A stretch of DNA of 54,734 nucleotides, from the NCBI GenBank assembly GCA_002366835.1, contig DFBZ01000040.1, positions 1-54,734 of the forward strand, in the 5' to 3' direction. Origin of the DNA: Gammaproteobacteria bacterium UBA3067. Its GTDB lineage: Bacteria > Pseudomonadota > Gammaproteobacteria > Pseudomonadales > UBA3067. Positions 26,434 through 35,400 of the stretch are shown piece after piece (within the stretch, counting starts at the first letter, position 1; each line of letters opens with the position of its first letter). The notes under the pieces were generated by a model. That model was not told the origin of the DNA. It did no database searches and worked only from the letters and a program-made list of their open reading frames with translations. Position numbers and translations under genes: made by a program.

Positions 26434-27576
26434 TTATTCAGCAGGATATATAACGTGATCCTCATAACCTGTAATAACAGACATATAACCCGCCATTTTC
26501 CTATTTAAGCTCTCATCCCCCGTATCCAGCACTATAGGTCGCCGCTCCAGGGAACTTAACTTAGCTTTACTGGCCACTACAACAATGTTTTCTTTTCCTA
26601 TTAATCGGATTACCTGAGGGCTGAGCTGCTGATTCCCCCTGCCGAACAGATGACCCTGCCCACCAATAAGAGTCAGAATTAATTTAACTGGCTGATCGAT
26701 ATTCCGCTCAGCAAGTAAGTCTAAAATTTCCCGCTCGGTCGCATCGGCTTTCAGCAAAAGCTCATCCTGTAGCACGTCGACACCCAACAAAGTACCCGCA
26801 ACACCCATCGCCTCCTTTATTGCCATTGTAGTAGTGCCCGCACCAATAATGCAGAGGCTATGCTCTTCAATAGATTCAGCCACCTCGGCAGCAATATCGC
26901 CTAGCACTAATTCCTCCCGCTCGATTCCACCGCACTTCACATGCTGCAAGTAGCGCAAGTCTGCTGGGACGCGCAGCTCTCCAAAGTAGCGTGATTGCAA
27001 CTTCCCATGGCGATAGGCCTCTTCATCAATATCCCTAACTTCCGCCTCAGACAGGCTTAGTAGCTCACCCTCCATCATCATCTTCAGCAGCTCTCCAGCC
27101 GCATGGGGCGTATTGGCATAAACGCCGGACTGCATTTTAACGCCAGCGGGAATTCCCAAACAGATTTGCCCTTTACCAATTGCCGAATAAATATCCCGTG
27201 CTGTGCCGTCCCCGCCCGCAAAAAGCAAAAGATCAACACCTTCCTGACAAATAGCAAGCGCCGCTTTTTGAGTATCTTGCGCTGAGCTGGCCACTTCATT
27301 CACCAGGTTTTCGAGCAGTTTATATTCGCAACCAAAGGCCTTTGCCAACTCCCCACCCATAGCTCCAGGGACTGTGACGATGCCTACTTTCTCTTTAAGG
27401 GGAGTTAATACTGCCAACGCTGAAGCCGCTCTCTCATAGGCTTTAGGTTTGGCGCCACGCGACAAGGCCAAGGCCACAATTCCGGCGCCATCACTGCCTT
27501 TTAGGGCCACACTCCCACCAAGACCCGCATTAGGGTTAATTATCAGCCCCAAACGAAACCTTCTTTCACTTATCAT
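26434..27576 (-). CDS. AcoX-like ATP-NAD kinase family protein
   Basis: A 380-residue protein of the ATP-NAD kinase-like (AcoX) family. The N-terminus LGLIINPNAGLGG and the LLLFAGGDGTARDIYSA segment near residues 105-121 (GGDGT) are the nucleotide-binding pattern of NAD and diacylglycerol kinases. Acoustic homologues sit in acetoin operons, but there are no acetoin genes here, so an acetoin role is not supported. The ATG at 27576 is preferred over a TTG four codons earlier. Possibly a kinase of NAD or another small molecule; activity is unproven for most of the family. Confidence 0.8.
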   Translation of the reverse strand: MISERRFRLGLIINPNAGLGGSVALKGSDGAGIVALALSRGAKPKAYERAASALAVLTPLKEKVGIVTVPGAMGGELAKAFGCEYKLLENLVNEVASSAQDTQKAALAICQEGVDLLLFAGGDGTARDIYSAIGKGQICLGIPAGVKMQSGVYANTPHAAGELLKMMMEGELLSLSEAEVRDIDEEAYRHGKLQSRYFGELRVPADLRYLQHVKCGGIEREELVLGDIAAEVAESIEEHSLCIIGAGTTTMAIKEAMGVAGTLLGVDVLQDELLLKADATEREILDLLAERNIDQPVKLILTLIGGQGHLFGRGNQQLSPQVIRLIGKENIVVVASKAKLSSLERRPIVLDTGDESLNRKMAGYMSVITGYEDHVIYPAE

Positions 27577-27861
27577 CTTGTAAACCAAGCAAGTAAAACC
27601 ACCATAAATACAAAATATTACAGATGAAACCTAGAGCAGATTCATAATCAATAACATATTGTCACCTAAATACCGCCGTTTTTAGTAGAAAAAAGCACGT
27701 CCTCTCTGCTATCTTCAAGCTAAAATAAACCTTAACCGAACATTAACGAGTAGCCTGGCAAGAAGTTCAAACCCAGATACTGGTGTGCAATAGGGCCGTA
27801 ACAATTGCTTGTTATATAAACAGCCAATGTCACACCTCGCTCAACTTTAAAAGGTTAGTCT

Positions 27862-28089
27862 ATGCGCCCCATCAGCAACATGCGAGCAGTTAAAGCGAAC
27901 AGTCACCTTAATGGTGCTGCACTAGTTTCCAGCGACGGCAAAGAAATCGCCATCACTGAATCGATGATGCAGCGCGCTTTTGAGCAGTTTGAAAAAAGCA
28001 GCAACTTTCACCCCAGCTCCCTGATGATTCAAGCCAAAGCATTCAAAACACATCAGCGACAGCGCTCCTTCCGCTTAAGCCTGGTATAA
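27862..28089 (+). CDS. Small hypothetical protein
   Basis: A 75-residue soluble protein I do not recognise, rich in Ser, Ala, Lys and Gln, with one likely helix around residues 31-48 (ESMMQRAFEQFEK). A good AAAGG site precedes the ATG by about eight bases and the 270-base upstream space is free of other genes, so it is probably real. It ends six bases from the end of pdxB, which converges. No function can be offered. Confidence 0.55.
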   Translation: MRPISNMRAVKANSHLNGAALVSSDGKEIAITESMMQRAFEQFEKSSNFHPSSLMIQAKAFKTHQRQRSFRLSLV

Positions 28090-28095
28090 GCGCGT

Positions 28096-29238
28096 CTACT
28101 TGGGCAGAAAACCTATTTTTTCTAGGTGCGCTTGATCCCGCAAGACCAAGCCATCCCTGCTAAAGGTATAACACGAAAACTCCCGCCGCTTTCGATAGCT
28201 TTTGCGCAAAGCATCAAAGCCCTCAGAAAGCTCAGAAGCCCCCGTCACAGTGGCCAGCAACGCCCTTAAGCCGGCATCATCCTCCCGGATTGAATAAGCA
28301 TGCCGAATACAAGCAGCAATAGCAGACTTTGAGGCAATCAGTTTCGACTGAGGAATGTCAATCCGCGCTACCTCACTGGATGATTGAGGTGGACTTTCCA
28401 AAGACAAATGCTGACACAGTGCCTGATACAACATACGCGTTCCCGCCACTTTGCCGTCATAGCTATAACCGGCAATATGCGGTGTCGCCAAATAACAAGC
28501 GGCTGCCAGCTCACAGTTAATATTAGGCTCTGCCTCCCACACATCCAAACACACATGCAGGCGCTGGCCTCGCTGAAGTGCATCTATAAGGGCCGCATTA
28601 TCCACCACGGCCCCTCGCCCACTGTTTAACAGCAACGCTCCCGGTTTCAGGCTTTCAATGAATGCCTGGTCAGCGAGGTGGTAAGTTGGAAACGGGCCAC
28701 CATGAGTCAGCGGCGTATGAAAGCTTACTACATCGGCAGTGCGAAGATCCTCAAACTGAATATGTGCCCACTCTGGCTTAAGGGGGTCATAGCAAAAAGC
28801 GCAAATTCCCAGCGCATCGCAAAGCAGTTTCACCCGCGCACCTACATTACCTGCCCCCACAATGCCGACACTAAGTTGGTCAAGACTGGAAACGCTTTTT
28901 ACAATCTCTGGGTTTTCCCACCAGTCAAAGAGTGCCGCTAACACATATTCAGCCACGGAATTGGCGTTACAACCCGGTGCGCTGGAAAAGCCGATACCAG
29001 CCTGACGCAAATAGCGTTTATCTATATGATCCTCGCCAATGGTCGCGGTGCCAACAAAGGAAATACGGCTGCCTTTAAGTAAGCGTTCATCCACCTTGGT
29101 GATAGAGCGAACCAGCAGCACATCTGCATCCCGAACATATTCCGCGCTTATTTCCCGACCGGGATAAAAGCTTATCTCTCCTAGCGAGGCAAAATAATGT
29201 TCGGCAAGCGGAATATTTTCATCACATACGATTTTCAT
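28096..29238 (-). CDS. pdxB: Erythronate-4-phosphate dehydrogenase PdxB
   Basis: A 380-residue NAD-dependent dehydrogenase of pyridoxal-phosphate synthesis, oxidising 4-phosphoerythronate. The family opening MKIVCDENIPLAEHYF is at the chosen ATG (29238); the frame is open six codons further upstream at a GTG but without a suitably spaced ribosome site. The Rossmann motif VGIVGAGNVGARV is near residues 116-128. Catalytic Arg is in SFHTPLTHGG to SGRGAVVDN region, and the His in TPHIAGYSYDGK near 254. The C-terminal PdxB-specific dimerisation domain is complete. E. coli PdxB is 378 residues. Confidence 0.94.
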   Translation of the reverse strand: MKIVCDENIPLAEHYFASLGEISFYPGREISAEYVRDADVLLVRSITKVDERLLKGSRISFVGTATIGEDHIDKRYLRQAGIGFSSAPGCNANSVAEYVLAALFDWWENPEIVKSVSSLDQLSVGIVGAGNVGARVKLLCDALGICAFCYDPLKPEWAHIQFEDLRTADVVSFHTPLTHGGPFPTYHLADQAFIESLKPGALLLNSGRGAVVDNAALIDALQRGQRLHVCLDVWEAEPNINCELAAACYLATPHIAGYSYDGKVAGTRMLYQALCQHLSLESPPQSSSEVARIDIPQSKLIASKSAIAACIRHAYSIREDDAGLRALLATVTGASELSEGFDALRKSYRKRREFSCYTFSRDGLVLRDQAHLEKIGFLPK

Positions 29239-29384
29239 CATCTTTTTAGCACCCACTTCAGAATCGAGCCTCCGCTGAGAAAATGATGGACTGCGGGCTT
29301 TTGGAAAAGAATAAAATCACCCATAATCCAGAACTGTCCATAGGGATCAGCCTGCGCTTTTGACGCATTAAGGAAAAGTAAAAT

Positions 29385-30008
29385 ATGCCAACTATACTAC
29401 CCAAGAAGTTATACCTCCCCTACTTGTTAGCCGTTATTTCTGCCGGCATCATCTGCTCAAGCGCTTATGCGGATGTATTAAACCCCATAGAAAACGTCAA
29501 AGCCCTTGGCAATAAACTTGGATCGAAGGTATTAAAACCCATCAAAAACGCCAATGTCTTCGGTAATAAATTTGAAGAAGTCGTTGTTGGCTCGGTCGCA
29601 CCGGACTTTACCCTCAAATCCCTTAGTGGGGAAAGTATTCGCTTGGCGGAACAGCATGGCAAAACCGTTCTTATCACCTTCTGGGCCAGCTGGTGCAGCC
29701 CCTGCCGGATAGAACTACCTCACTTTCAGAAACTCCAGCAAGACCTTGGCAAAGATAAAGTTTCAATTCTCGCGGTCAGTGCTGATTCAAGGCTTGAGGA
29801 TGTCAGCGCATTTTCAAAAGAACTCTCACTGACGGTTCCTATGCTTTTTGACCCAGGCCTGAGTGTTAACCAGCTTTACCGTGTGCGGGCAATGCCCACC
29901 ACCTTCATCGTCGATAGCAGCGGCGTTATCCGGAATATTCATATGGGGTTTAAAGAAAGCGTACTACCCCTTTATAAAAAAGAGTTACGGGCACTGATTA
30001 AGGAATGA
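29385..30008 (+). CDS. TlpA-type thioredoxin with internal repeat
   Basis: A 207-residue exported thioredoxin-fold protein. The signal peptide ends near AYA-DV (residue 29). The redox pair is WCSPC at 104-107 and the cis-Pro segment is AMPTTFIVD near 173. Right after the signal there is a tandem duplication: residues 31-48 (VLNPIENVKALGNKLGSK) and 49-66 (VLKPIKNANVFGNKFEEV) are clear copies, an in-frame 54-bp repeat at 29475-29582. The stop overlaps the next ATG (ATGA), so it was the first gene of a coupled operon whose next two genes are now broken. Confidence 0.85.
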   Translation: MPTILPKKLYLPYLLAVISAGIICSSAYADVLNPIENVKALGNKLGSKVLKPIKNANVFGNKFEEVVVGSVAPDFTLKSLSGESIRLAEQHGKTVLITFWASWCSPCRIELPHFQKLQQDLGKDKVSILAVSADSRLEDVSAFSKELSLTVPMLFDPGLSVNQLYRVRAMPTTFIVDSSGVIRNIHMGFKESVLPLYKKELRALIKE

Positions 30009-30274
30009 AAGAAGTACTCTCAACACGCTGCCTTTCTATCAAGCACTTGCAACGGCTAGCTCCTCTCGGTAGCGGTTTTTGCCTATGTTTCACCCTGCTT
30101 GCTTGCGTCGAAGCCCCACCACTTCCCACCTAGGTTGAAGCCTACGAGCTAGGCTACCTTGCCGACCCGGAGTACACCCAGAGTCGGGACGAACAAGGTG
30201 ACCACTGGCTGAGACAAGTTCACGACTCCATGGAAGGCAGTCACGGTGCCACTATTGATCGGAAGCACTACTAA
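30005..30274 (+). pseudogene. DUF4266-like lipoprotein gene with amber stop
   Basis: Reads 42 codons from an ATG that overlaps the TlpA gene stop, through a signal helix and lipobox (LLAC, Cys 34), to TAG at 30131-30133. The same frame continues for 46 codons, with AYELGYLADPEY and DSMEGSHGA, to TAA at 30272. This fits the DUF4266 pattern, in which a Trp normally stands where the TAG is (TGG to TAG). TlpA, DUF4266 and DUF3570 often occur in this order. The Gly/Cys-rich end of DUF4266 proteins is missing. The family assignment comes from memory of the pattern, not a search. Confidence 0.6.
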
Positions 30275-30505
30275 ATGCCTATCCGACATACTGCAGTGGC
30301 AAGCCCTTTATTTCGACAACTTAACCATGCCACCCTGCTACTCATCCTGTCCATGCCGCTGCACGCCCTTGAACCCCTCGCTCAACAGGCTTCCCTGGCC
30401 TTTAATTTTTATTCTGGCGACGAACTCACTATTGATATCCAGCACTTAATCGCCCGCGCACTAGTCTGCAGCCATATAGCCAGGAAGGGCAACAGCGTCC
30501 TTTAG
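30275..30505 (+). pseudogene. Truncated DUF3570-like gene start
   Basis: An ATG directly after the previous gene's TAA opens 76 codons with a signal-like helix (LLLILSMPLHALEP) and a beta-strand-like LAFNFYSGDELTID. DUF3570 outer-membrane proteins are about 400 residues and usually follow DUF4266 genes. Here the frame runs from about 30450 into the 3' end of the opposing START-domain gene, so the remainder has been lost by deletion or rearrangement. The DUF3570 identity rests mainly on context. Confidence 0.4.
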
Positions 30506-31109
30506 CATTTCCATCTGAGTCTTAAAAGAGCCACCTATCAACGCATTTACCAACCAATCTGGCACCTTTATAGGTGAATCCAGTATGACTTGATACGTTA
30601 CTTCCGTTTTTCCGTTTCCCTGAGGCACAAACGTGTATGAAGCGCTGAGTGTCTCTTTCTCCCCCAAGCCACCTTCAGTAGGAGCCGACTCAAACGCATA
30701 AGTAATAGTTCCGCTCGCATTATCGCGAAGCACCTGACATCTTAGATAAGCCACACGATCATTCAGTGGCCACGGTAGATCAGTCACATAGTGAATAAAC
30801 CAATTGTCTTCATCGATGGATCTGCCCTTGGTAACACTCTTAACGTTCCGCCGCCAAGTTGTGGTATTGGGATAATCTACCATTAAAGCTAACAGCATCT
30901 CTGGGGCTTGAGGCACTTCGGTAACAGACTTTATCTCCCGCGAACTAAGCCTACCCTCTACCCTCTACCCTCTACCCTCTACCCGATACAGTTACCCCAT
31001 CGTTACGCTCCAGAACCTGCCAATCCAGCGATTTGAACTGCGAACTGGCTGACAAGAAACCGCTGGCAATGAATAGAATAATAAACACAGTATGCCGAGG
31101 CCCATTCAC
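30461..31109 (-). pseudogene. START-domain gene broken by 7-bp repeat expansion
   Basis: Begins at GTG 31109 with a GAGGT site eight bases upstream. It encodes a signal peptide (VFIILFIASGFLSASS) and LDWQVLERNDGVTVSGR, the usual opening of exported START/SRPBCC proteins, then hits TAG at 30972-30974 in the second unit of a 7-bp tandem repeat. Beyond the repeat the rest of the domain (SSREIKSVTEVPQAPEMLL, then NDRVAYLRCQV, to 30461) is intact but in another frame. Removing four units (28 bp) restores one 206-residue protein. A truncated protein from GTG 30916 is possible but would lack signal and first strand. Confidence 0.75.
30951..30984. repeat. 7-bp tandem repeat (CTACCCT)4.9
   Basis: Nearly five perfect copies of CTACCCT on the plus strand (GGGTAGA on the minus strand) inside the START-domain gene. 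Every second and later unit, read from the gene start, places TAG in frame, so only a single unit gives an open gene. Confidence 0.9.
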
Positions 31110-31304
31110 AATATTTTACCTCACGTTATTGTTACCTCCTTATAGCACAACTTCGATATTCTCAGGTAAATGATATTGGAAGCTCGAGCAGCTCTAAACA
31201 GTAGCTTTTAGACCCACCTCTAGGCTTTCGCATCAATAAAAAACCAGGAAGGTGCTATACCTTAATAACACCCCTTAATAATCCTCACTCATGGTAAGTC
31301 ATTT

Positions 31305-31925
31305 ATGTCACGCCTAAAACTTCTTATAATCGCTGTATTTCCACTTATATTTACGGCTTGCGCCAGTCTAAATGAAGACGAATGTAAGCTCGCCAACTGG
31401 GAAGCTATCGGGTATGAAGATGGAAATAAAGGGTATGGGCAAGCCCAGATTGGTAAGCACCGTTCTGCCTGCGCCAAACATGGCGTTGCACCAGATTTAG
31501 CCACCTACCAACAAGGCCATCAGCGTGGTGCAAGGGCCTTTTGTAATCCAAGCCGCGCCTACTCCATGGGGAAACGAGGTAGCCAATACAAAGGAATGTG
31601 TCCGAAAGACCTAGAGCCCGCCTTCATCAAGGCCTATCGGGCAGGTAAAAAGGTGCATCTTGCCAGTCAGCGCGTCAAGGCACTCCAAGACAAGAACAAT
31701 AAACAAGAAAGCGAGCTAAAAACGATTAAGACACAGCTTAAAGCCAAGGAGGGATTGCTTATTTCACCCCAAGGAAATGTGGCACAAAAAGCATCACTTC
31801 TTCTGGAAATCAAAGACCTTAATCAGCGCTCTGGTCAGTTAGACTCGCAAATTAAACAAACCGACAAGGAGTTAGCGCTTGCAAGAACGCAGCTGAATCA
31901 TATTTCCAGCACAACACGATTTTAG
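31305..31925 (+). CDS. DUF2799 lipoprotein
   Basis: A 206-residue outer-membrane-type lipoprotein. The signal helix leads to lipobox FTACAS (Cys 19). Residues about 20-115 match DUF2799: CKLANWEAIGYEDGNKGY, a repeated G-x-x-x-G-rich YxxGxxxG pattern (YQQGHQRGARAFC) and YRAGKKVH. The C-terminal part (about 120-200) is a coiled coil. It has four cysteines in the DUF2799 region. Function is unknown. It ends one base from the end of the CoA-transferase gene, which converges. Confidence 0.85.
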   Translation: MSRLKLLIIAVFPLIFTACASLNEDECKLANWEAIGYEDGNKGYGQAQIGKHRSACAKHGVAPDLATYQQGHQRGARAFCNPSRAYSMGKRGSQYKGMCPKDLEPAFIKAYRAGKKVHLASQRVKALQDKNNKQESELKTIKTQLKAKEGLLISPQGNVAQKASLLLEIKDLNQRSGQLDSQIKQTDKELALARTQLNHISSTTRF

Positions 31926-31926
31926 C

Positions 31927-33135
31927 CTAAATAACACCGAGCCCTTTCAGGGCCTCTATCTCTTCTTCCGTCAAACCCAGCCACTTCTCATAAATTTCTT
32001 TATTATGCTGCCCCAGACCGGGGCCAGCCCAGTCTGTGCGACCTGGCGTAGACTGTAGCTTTGGAGTGATAGCCGGAATCTTTAGTTTTCCGCCGGGGGT
32101 ATCCACCGCCTCAAACATCCCTCTATCCTGGTAGTGAGGGTCGCTCATCATATCCTCAACATTGAATACCGGTCCGCCAGGCACATTTGCCTGAGTCAGC
32201 TTTTCGAGCACCGCATCCGAAGAATGCGCAGCGCACCAAGCGCTTAAAACCGCATCAATTTTCTGCTCCTGCTCTACCCTGCCGGCGTTATCAGCAAGAC
32301 CTGGATCCTCCGCCATTTCCGGTGCGCCCGCAGCCTTCATCAGGCGTTTAAAAATCGAATCGCCATTTCCGCCGATGATGACAAACTTGCCATCGGCACA
32401 GCGGTAGGTATTGGTAGGCACGATACCTGTTACAGTTGTCCCTGATGGCTGACGGATGACACCGGCGCCATCGTACTCGGGCACCACGGCCTCAAGGGTA
32501 TTAAACATCGCCTCATAAAGCGCCACATCCACAACCTGGCCGCCGCCTTTAGTATTTCCACCCGTGCATTTGTTACGCTGTAGCAAAGCCAGCAGTATGC
32601 CGATAAATGCCTGCTGCCCCGCCAGTGTATCCCCTAAGCTCAGGTTAGGCCTGACCGGCGCTTCTCCAGGAAAACCATTCAGATATCGAAAGCCCGAAAA
32701 ACCCTCCGTCACAGAGGCAAAGCCCGGCTGATGCGCATAGGGGCCAGTCTGGCCGTAGCCTGAGATGCGCGTGTAGATTAAGTCAGGGCAATCTTTCTTA
32801 ATATCCTCCGGCCCCAAACCCCAGGATTCCATTTTACCCGGGCGGAAGTTTTCGATCAGCACATCACACTGCTTGATAAGCTCATAAACAAGCTCGCGTC
32901 CTTTATCCGATTTTAGGTCCAGAGTGACGCTTTTTTTATTGCGGCCAATGCTGTACCACCAGAGTGAAGTCCCCTCCTGCACCACCCGCCAACCACGAAT
33001 AGGATCACCGCCTTGAGGGGGTTCCACTTTAATGACTTCAGCGCCAAAATAAGCCAGCTGAGTTCCGGTAAAGGGGCCCGCTAGTAGCTGACCGAGCTCA
33101 AGTACTTTAATGCCATCTAAGGGCCGTTCCGCCAT
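31927..33135 (-). CDS. CaiB/BaiF family CoA-transferase (family III)
   Basis: A 402-residue class III CoA-transferase, moving CoA between an acyl-CoA and a carboxylic acid through an aspartyl intermediate. The opening PLDGIKVLELGQLLAGPFTGT and the ISGYGQTGPYAHQPGF segment near residue 130 are diagnostic. The nucleophile Asp is in SLGDTLAG near residue 168. The C-terminal part has PGGPVFNVEDM and GQHNKEIYEKWLG. The acid substrate is not readable from sequence. It is divergent from ypjD with about 100 bases between. Confidence 0.92.
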   Translation of the reverse strand: MAERPLDGIKVLELGQLLAGPFTGTQLAYFGAEVIKVEPPQGGDPIRGWRVVQEGTSLWWYSIGRNKKSVTLDLKSDKGRELVYELIKQCDVLIENFRPGKMESWGLGPEDIKKDCPDLIYTRISGYGQTGPYAHQPGFASVTEGFSGFRYLNGFPGEAPVRPNLSLGDTLAGQQAFIGILLALLQRNKCTGGNTKGGGQVVDVALYEAMFNTLEAVVPEYDGAGVIRQPSGTTVTGIVPTNTYRCADGKFVIIGGNGDSIFKRLMKAAGAPEMAEDPGLADNAGRVEQEQKIDAVLSAWCAAHSSDAVLEKLTQANVPGGPVFNVEDMMSDPHYQDRGMFEAVDTPGGKLKIPAITPKLQSTPGRTDWAGPGLGQHNKEIYEKWLGLTEEEIEALKGLGVI

Positions 33136-33234
33136 TGCTTATTCCACTTCAAGTTAAAAACGTGAGAGAGTATTCAAAAAGCAGGTGTCTTATGCCACAC
33201 TGCCTTCACTGCTGTAAAGGAATGGAATGAGGCA

Positions 33235-34038
33235 ATGAACCCGGTTTATTTTGGAATAATTTCAGCGTCCACGTATATTGGCGCCACGGTGTACTTGGCA
33301 AGCCAGCTGCGCCACCACGCTGAGGCCAACAAAGCCATTTTATTAGGCAGTGGGCTTATCGCCTTTTTTTTACACGCATTCAGTGCTTACGGGGTCATCA
33401 AAACACCTGAAGGCATCTATTTCAGTTTTTTTCAGATAGCATCTTTATTTGGTTGGGTTATTGCTGCTGTGGCCATCATCGCCAGTTTTTACCGCCCCGT
33501 CAGCAACTTGGCCCTGCTCGCTTACCCCAGCGCAGCCATGGGTATTTTGCTATCACTTTCCATTAATACTAAGACAACTCCACTGCCCGCACTGTCTTCA
33601 GAAATCCTGTTTCATATCACGCTTTCAATCCTGGCGTATAGCGTATTGGCAATTGCCGTCGCACAATCTTTGCTCCTTTACGCCCAAAACCATCAGCTTA
33701 AACATAAACACATGACCGGCCTAGTTCAGTTTTTACCCCCTCTGCAGACCATGGAAAAACTGCTTTTTGAAATGATTTGGGCTGGCCTTATTCTGCTAAG
33801 CATATCCATTGGTAGTGGCTTTCTATTCCTTGAAAACCTGTTTTCCCAACACTTGGTACATAAAACCACGCTGAGCATCGCCGCCTGGCTTACTTTTAGC
33901 GTCTTATTATGGGGACGTCACCAGCTCGGATGGCGCGGAATAACCGCCATAAAAGGTACAATGATCGGTTTCTCATTTCTCGTACTCGCATATTTTGGCA
34001 GCAAGCTGGTTCTTGAAATCATTTTGCAACGCACCTAA
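33235..34038 (+). CDS. ypjD: CcsA/HemX-type membrane protein YpjD
   Basis: A 267-residue inner-membrane protein with about eight helices, of the CcsA/ResC-like cytochrome c assembly family. It has the YpjD-type opening (YFGIISASTYIGATVYLASQLR) and a central HITLSILAYSVLAIAVAQSLLL with a conserved His. The C-terminal half has KTTLSIAAWLTFSVLLWGRHQLGWRG with conserved His residues. In many Gammaproteobacteria it lies beside ffh and a CNNM-type gene; here the CNNM gene follows 38 bases downstream. Its role is uncertain, as it is not required for known cytochrome c assembly. Confidence 0.88.
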   Translation: MNPVYFGIISASTYIGATVYLASQLRHHAEANKAILLGSGLIAFFLHAFSAYGVIKTPEGIYFSFFQIASLFGWVIAAVAIIASFYRPVSNLALLAYPSAAMGILLSLSINTKTTPLPALSSEILFHITLSILAYSVLAIAVAQSLLLYAQNHQLKHKHMTGLVQFLPPLQTMEKLLFEMIWAGLILLSISIGSGFLFLENLFSQHLVHKTTLSIAAWLTFSVLLWGRHQLGWRGITAIKGTMIGFSFLVLAYFGSKLVLEIILQRT

Positions 34039-34076
34039 GCCATGAGCGCGATCACAGCAATAAAGGCTCTCAAGCT

Positions 34077-35351
34077 TTGAACGAAATATCACTCCCCCTG
34101 CTATCTGGCATTCTTTTTTGCCTAGTTATTTTATCTGCATTCTTCTCCAGTTCCGAAACCGGAATGATGTCCATTAATCGCTACCGCCTCAGGAGCAACG
34201 CCAAGAAGGGACACTCCTCAGCAAAACGGGTGGAAGCACTTATCAACAAACCCGACCGTCTCATTGGCGTCATTCTAATCGGCAATAACTTCGTGAATAT
34301 TTTTGCGTCCTCCATTGCGACTATTATCGCCATTCGGGTCTGGGGCGATGCTGGTATCGCCCTGGCCTCTGGGCTGCTCACCATTGTCATCCTTGTCTTC
34401 GCCGAAGTAACACCCAAAACCCTGGCAGCCCAACACCCGGAACGTATTGCCTATCCAGCATCGCTGATACTCAAACCTCTACTCTTTATACTTTATCCTC
34501 TCGTCTGGTTCGTAAATGGTATTAGTAACGGTTTACTCAAACTGGTGCGCGCCACCGCTCGTGACCACAACGCCGACAGCCTCAATACGGATGAGCTCAG
34601 AACGGTAGTACATGAGGCTGGTAGTCTTATTCCCAGTAAGCACCAAGACATGCTGCTCAGCATACTTGACCTTGAAAAAGTCACCGTTGATGACATTATG
34701 ATTCCCCGTAATGAAATGATCGGCATCGATATTAATGAAGATATTGATGATATCACCAGCCAACTACAATCCTCGCAACACACACGACTGCCGGTTTATA
34801 AAAAAGAAGTTAATAATATCGTGGGCATTTTCCACATGCGGAATATTTCACGTTTTTTTCATGAAGAGGAACTCAATAAAGCTGCCTTTATGCAGTACAC
34901 ACGAGAGGCTCACTTTGTGCCCTCCGGCATTTCACTCAACAAGCAGCTTATCAATTTTCAGCAAGTTAAACGCCGCCTGGGAATTGTTGTCGATGAGTAC
35001 GGAGACGTGCTCGGCTTGGTGACTCTAGAAGATATTCTTGAGGAGATTGTCGGAGAGTTCACATCCGATATGGCCGCCACCAGCAAAGACATTCACCCGC
35101 AGAAAGACGGCTCATTTCTAATTGATGGCACCGCAACCATTCGTGATATTAACCGTATCTTAGACTGGAAGCTGCCCGCCAACGGCCCCAAAACCTTAAA
35201 CGGGCTGATTATAAAACAGCTGGAGTTTATCCCTGAATACAACATCTGCATGGATCTTTTTGGCTACAAGGTTGAAACGCTGCACTTGAAAGATAATATG
35301 ATTAAAACAGCCCGTGTGCAGGAACATGTCCGTGACACAAAAACCTCTTAA
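34077..35351 (+). CDS. yfjD: CNNM/CorC-type transporter with CBS domains
   Basis: A 424-residue membrane protein of the CNNM/HlyC-CorC family, linked to Mg2+ or Co2+ export. The DUF21 membrane domain (about 1-190) opens with SAFFSSSETGMMSINRYRLR and has IGVILIGNNFVNIFASS. Two CBS domains follow (about 205-325; MIPRNEMIGIDI and VDEYGDVLGLVTLEDILEEIVGEF). The CorC_HlyC domain ends the protein. The start is a TTG at 34077 after an AAAGG site; the N-terminal sequence matches family members, so I accept the unusual start. Probably in one operon with ypjD. Confidence 0.9.
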   Translation: MNEISLPLLSGILFCLVILSAFFSSSETGMMSINRYRLRSNAKKGHSSAKRVEALINKPDRLIGVILIGNNFVNIFASSIATIIAIRVWGDAGIALASGLLTIVILVFAEVTPKTLAAQHPERIAYPASLILKPLLFILYPLVWFVNGISNGLLKLVRATARDHNADSLNTDELRTVVHEAGSLIPSKHQDMLLSILDLEKVTVDDIMIPRNEMIGIDINEDIDDITSQLQSSQHTRLPVYKKEVNNIVGIFHMRNISRFFHEEELNKAAFMQYTREAHFVPSGISLNKQLINFQQVKRRLGIVVDEYGDVLGLVTLEDILEEIVGEFTSDMAATSKDIHPQKDGSFLIDGTATIRDINRILDWKLPANGPKTLNGLIIKQLEFIPEYNICMDLFGYKVETLHLKDNMIKTARVQEHVRDTKTS

Positions 35352-35400
35352 AGCTCTTCTTTTACATTAAACCTTCCACCAATACACTCCCGCCAAAACT

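Noticed and set aside
30131..30133. Amber codon read through as pyrrolysine or another recoding
   Set aside because: No recoding signal, no methyltransferase context, and the neighbouring genes are also broken; simple mutation is more likely.
30951..30984. Ordinary phase variation by gain or loss of single units
   Set aside because: Any count above one leaves TAG in frame in the second unit, so single-unit slippage cannot switch the gene on.
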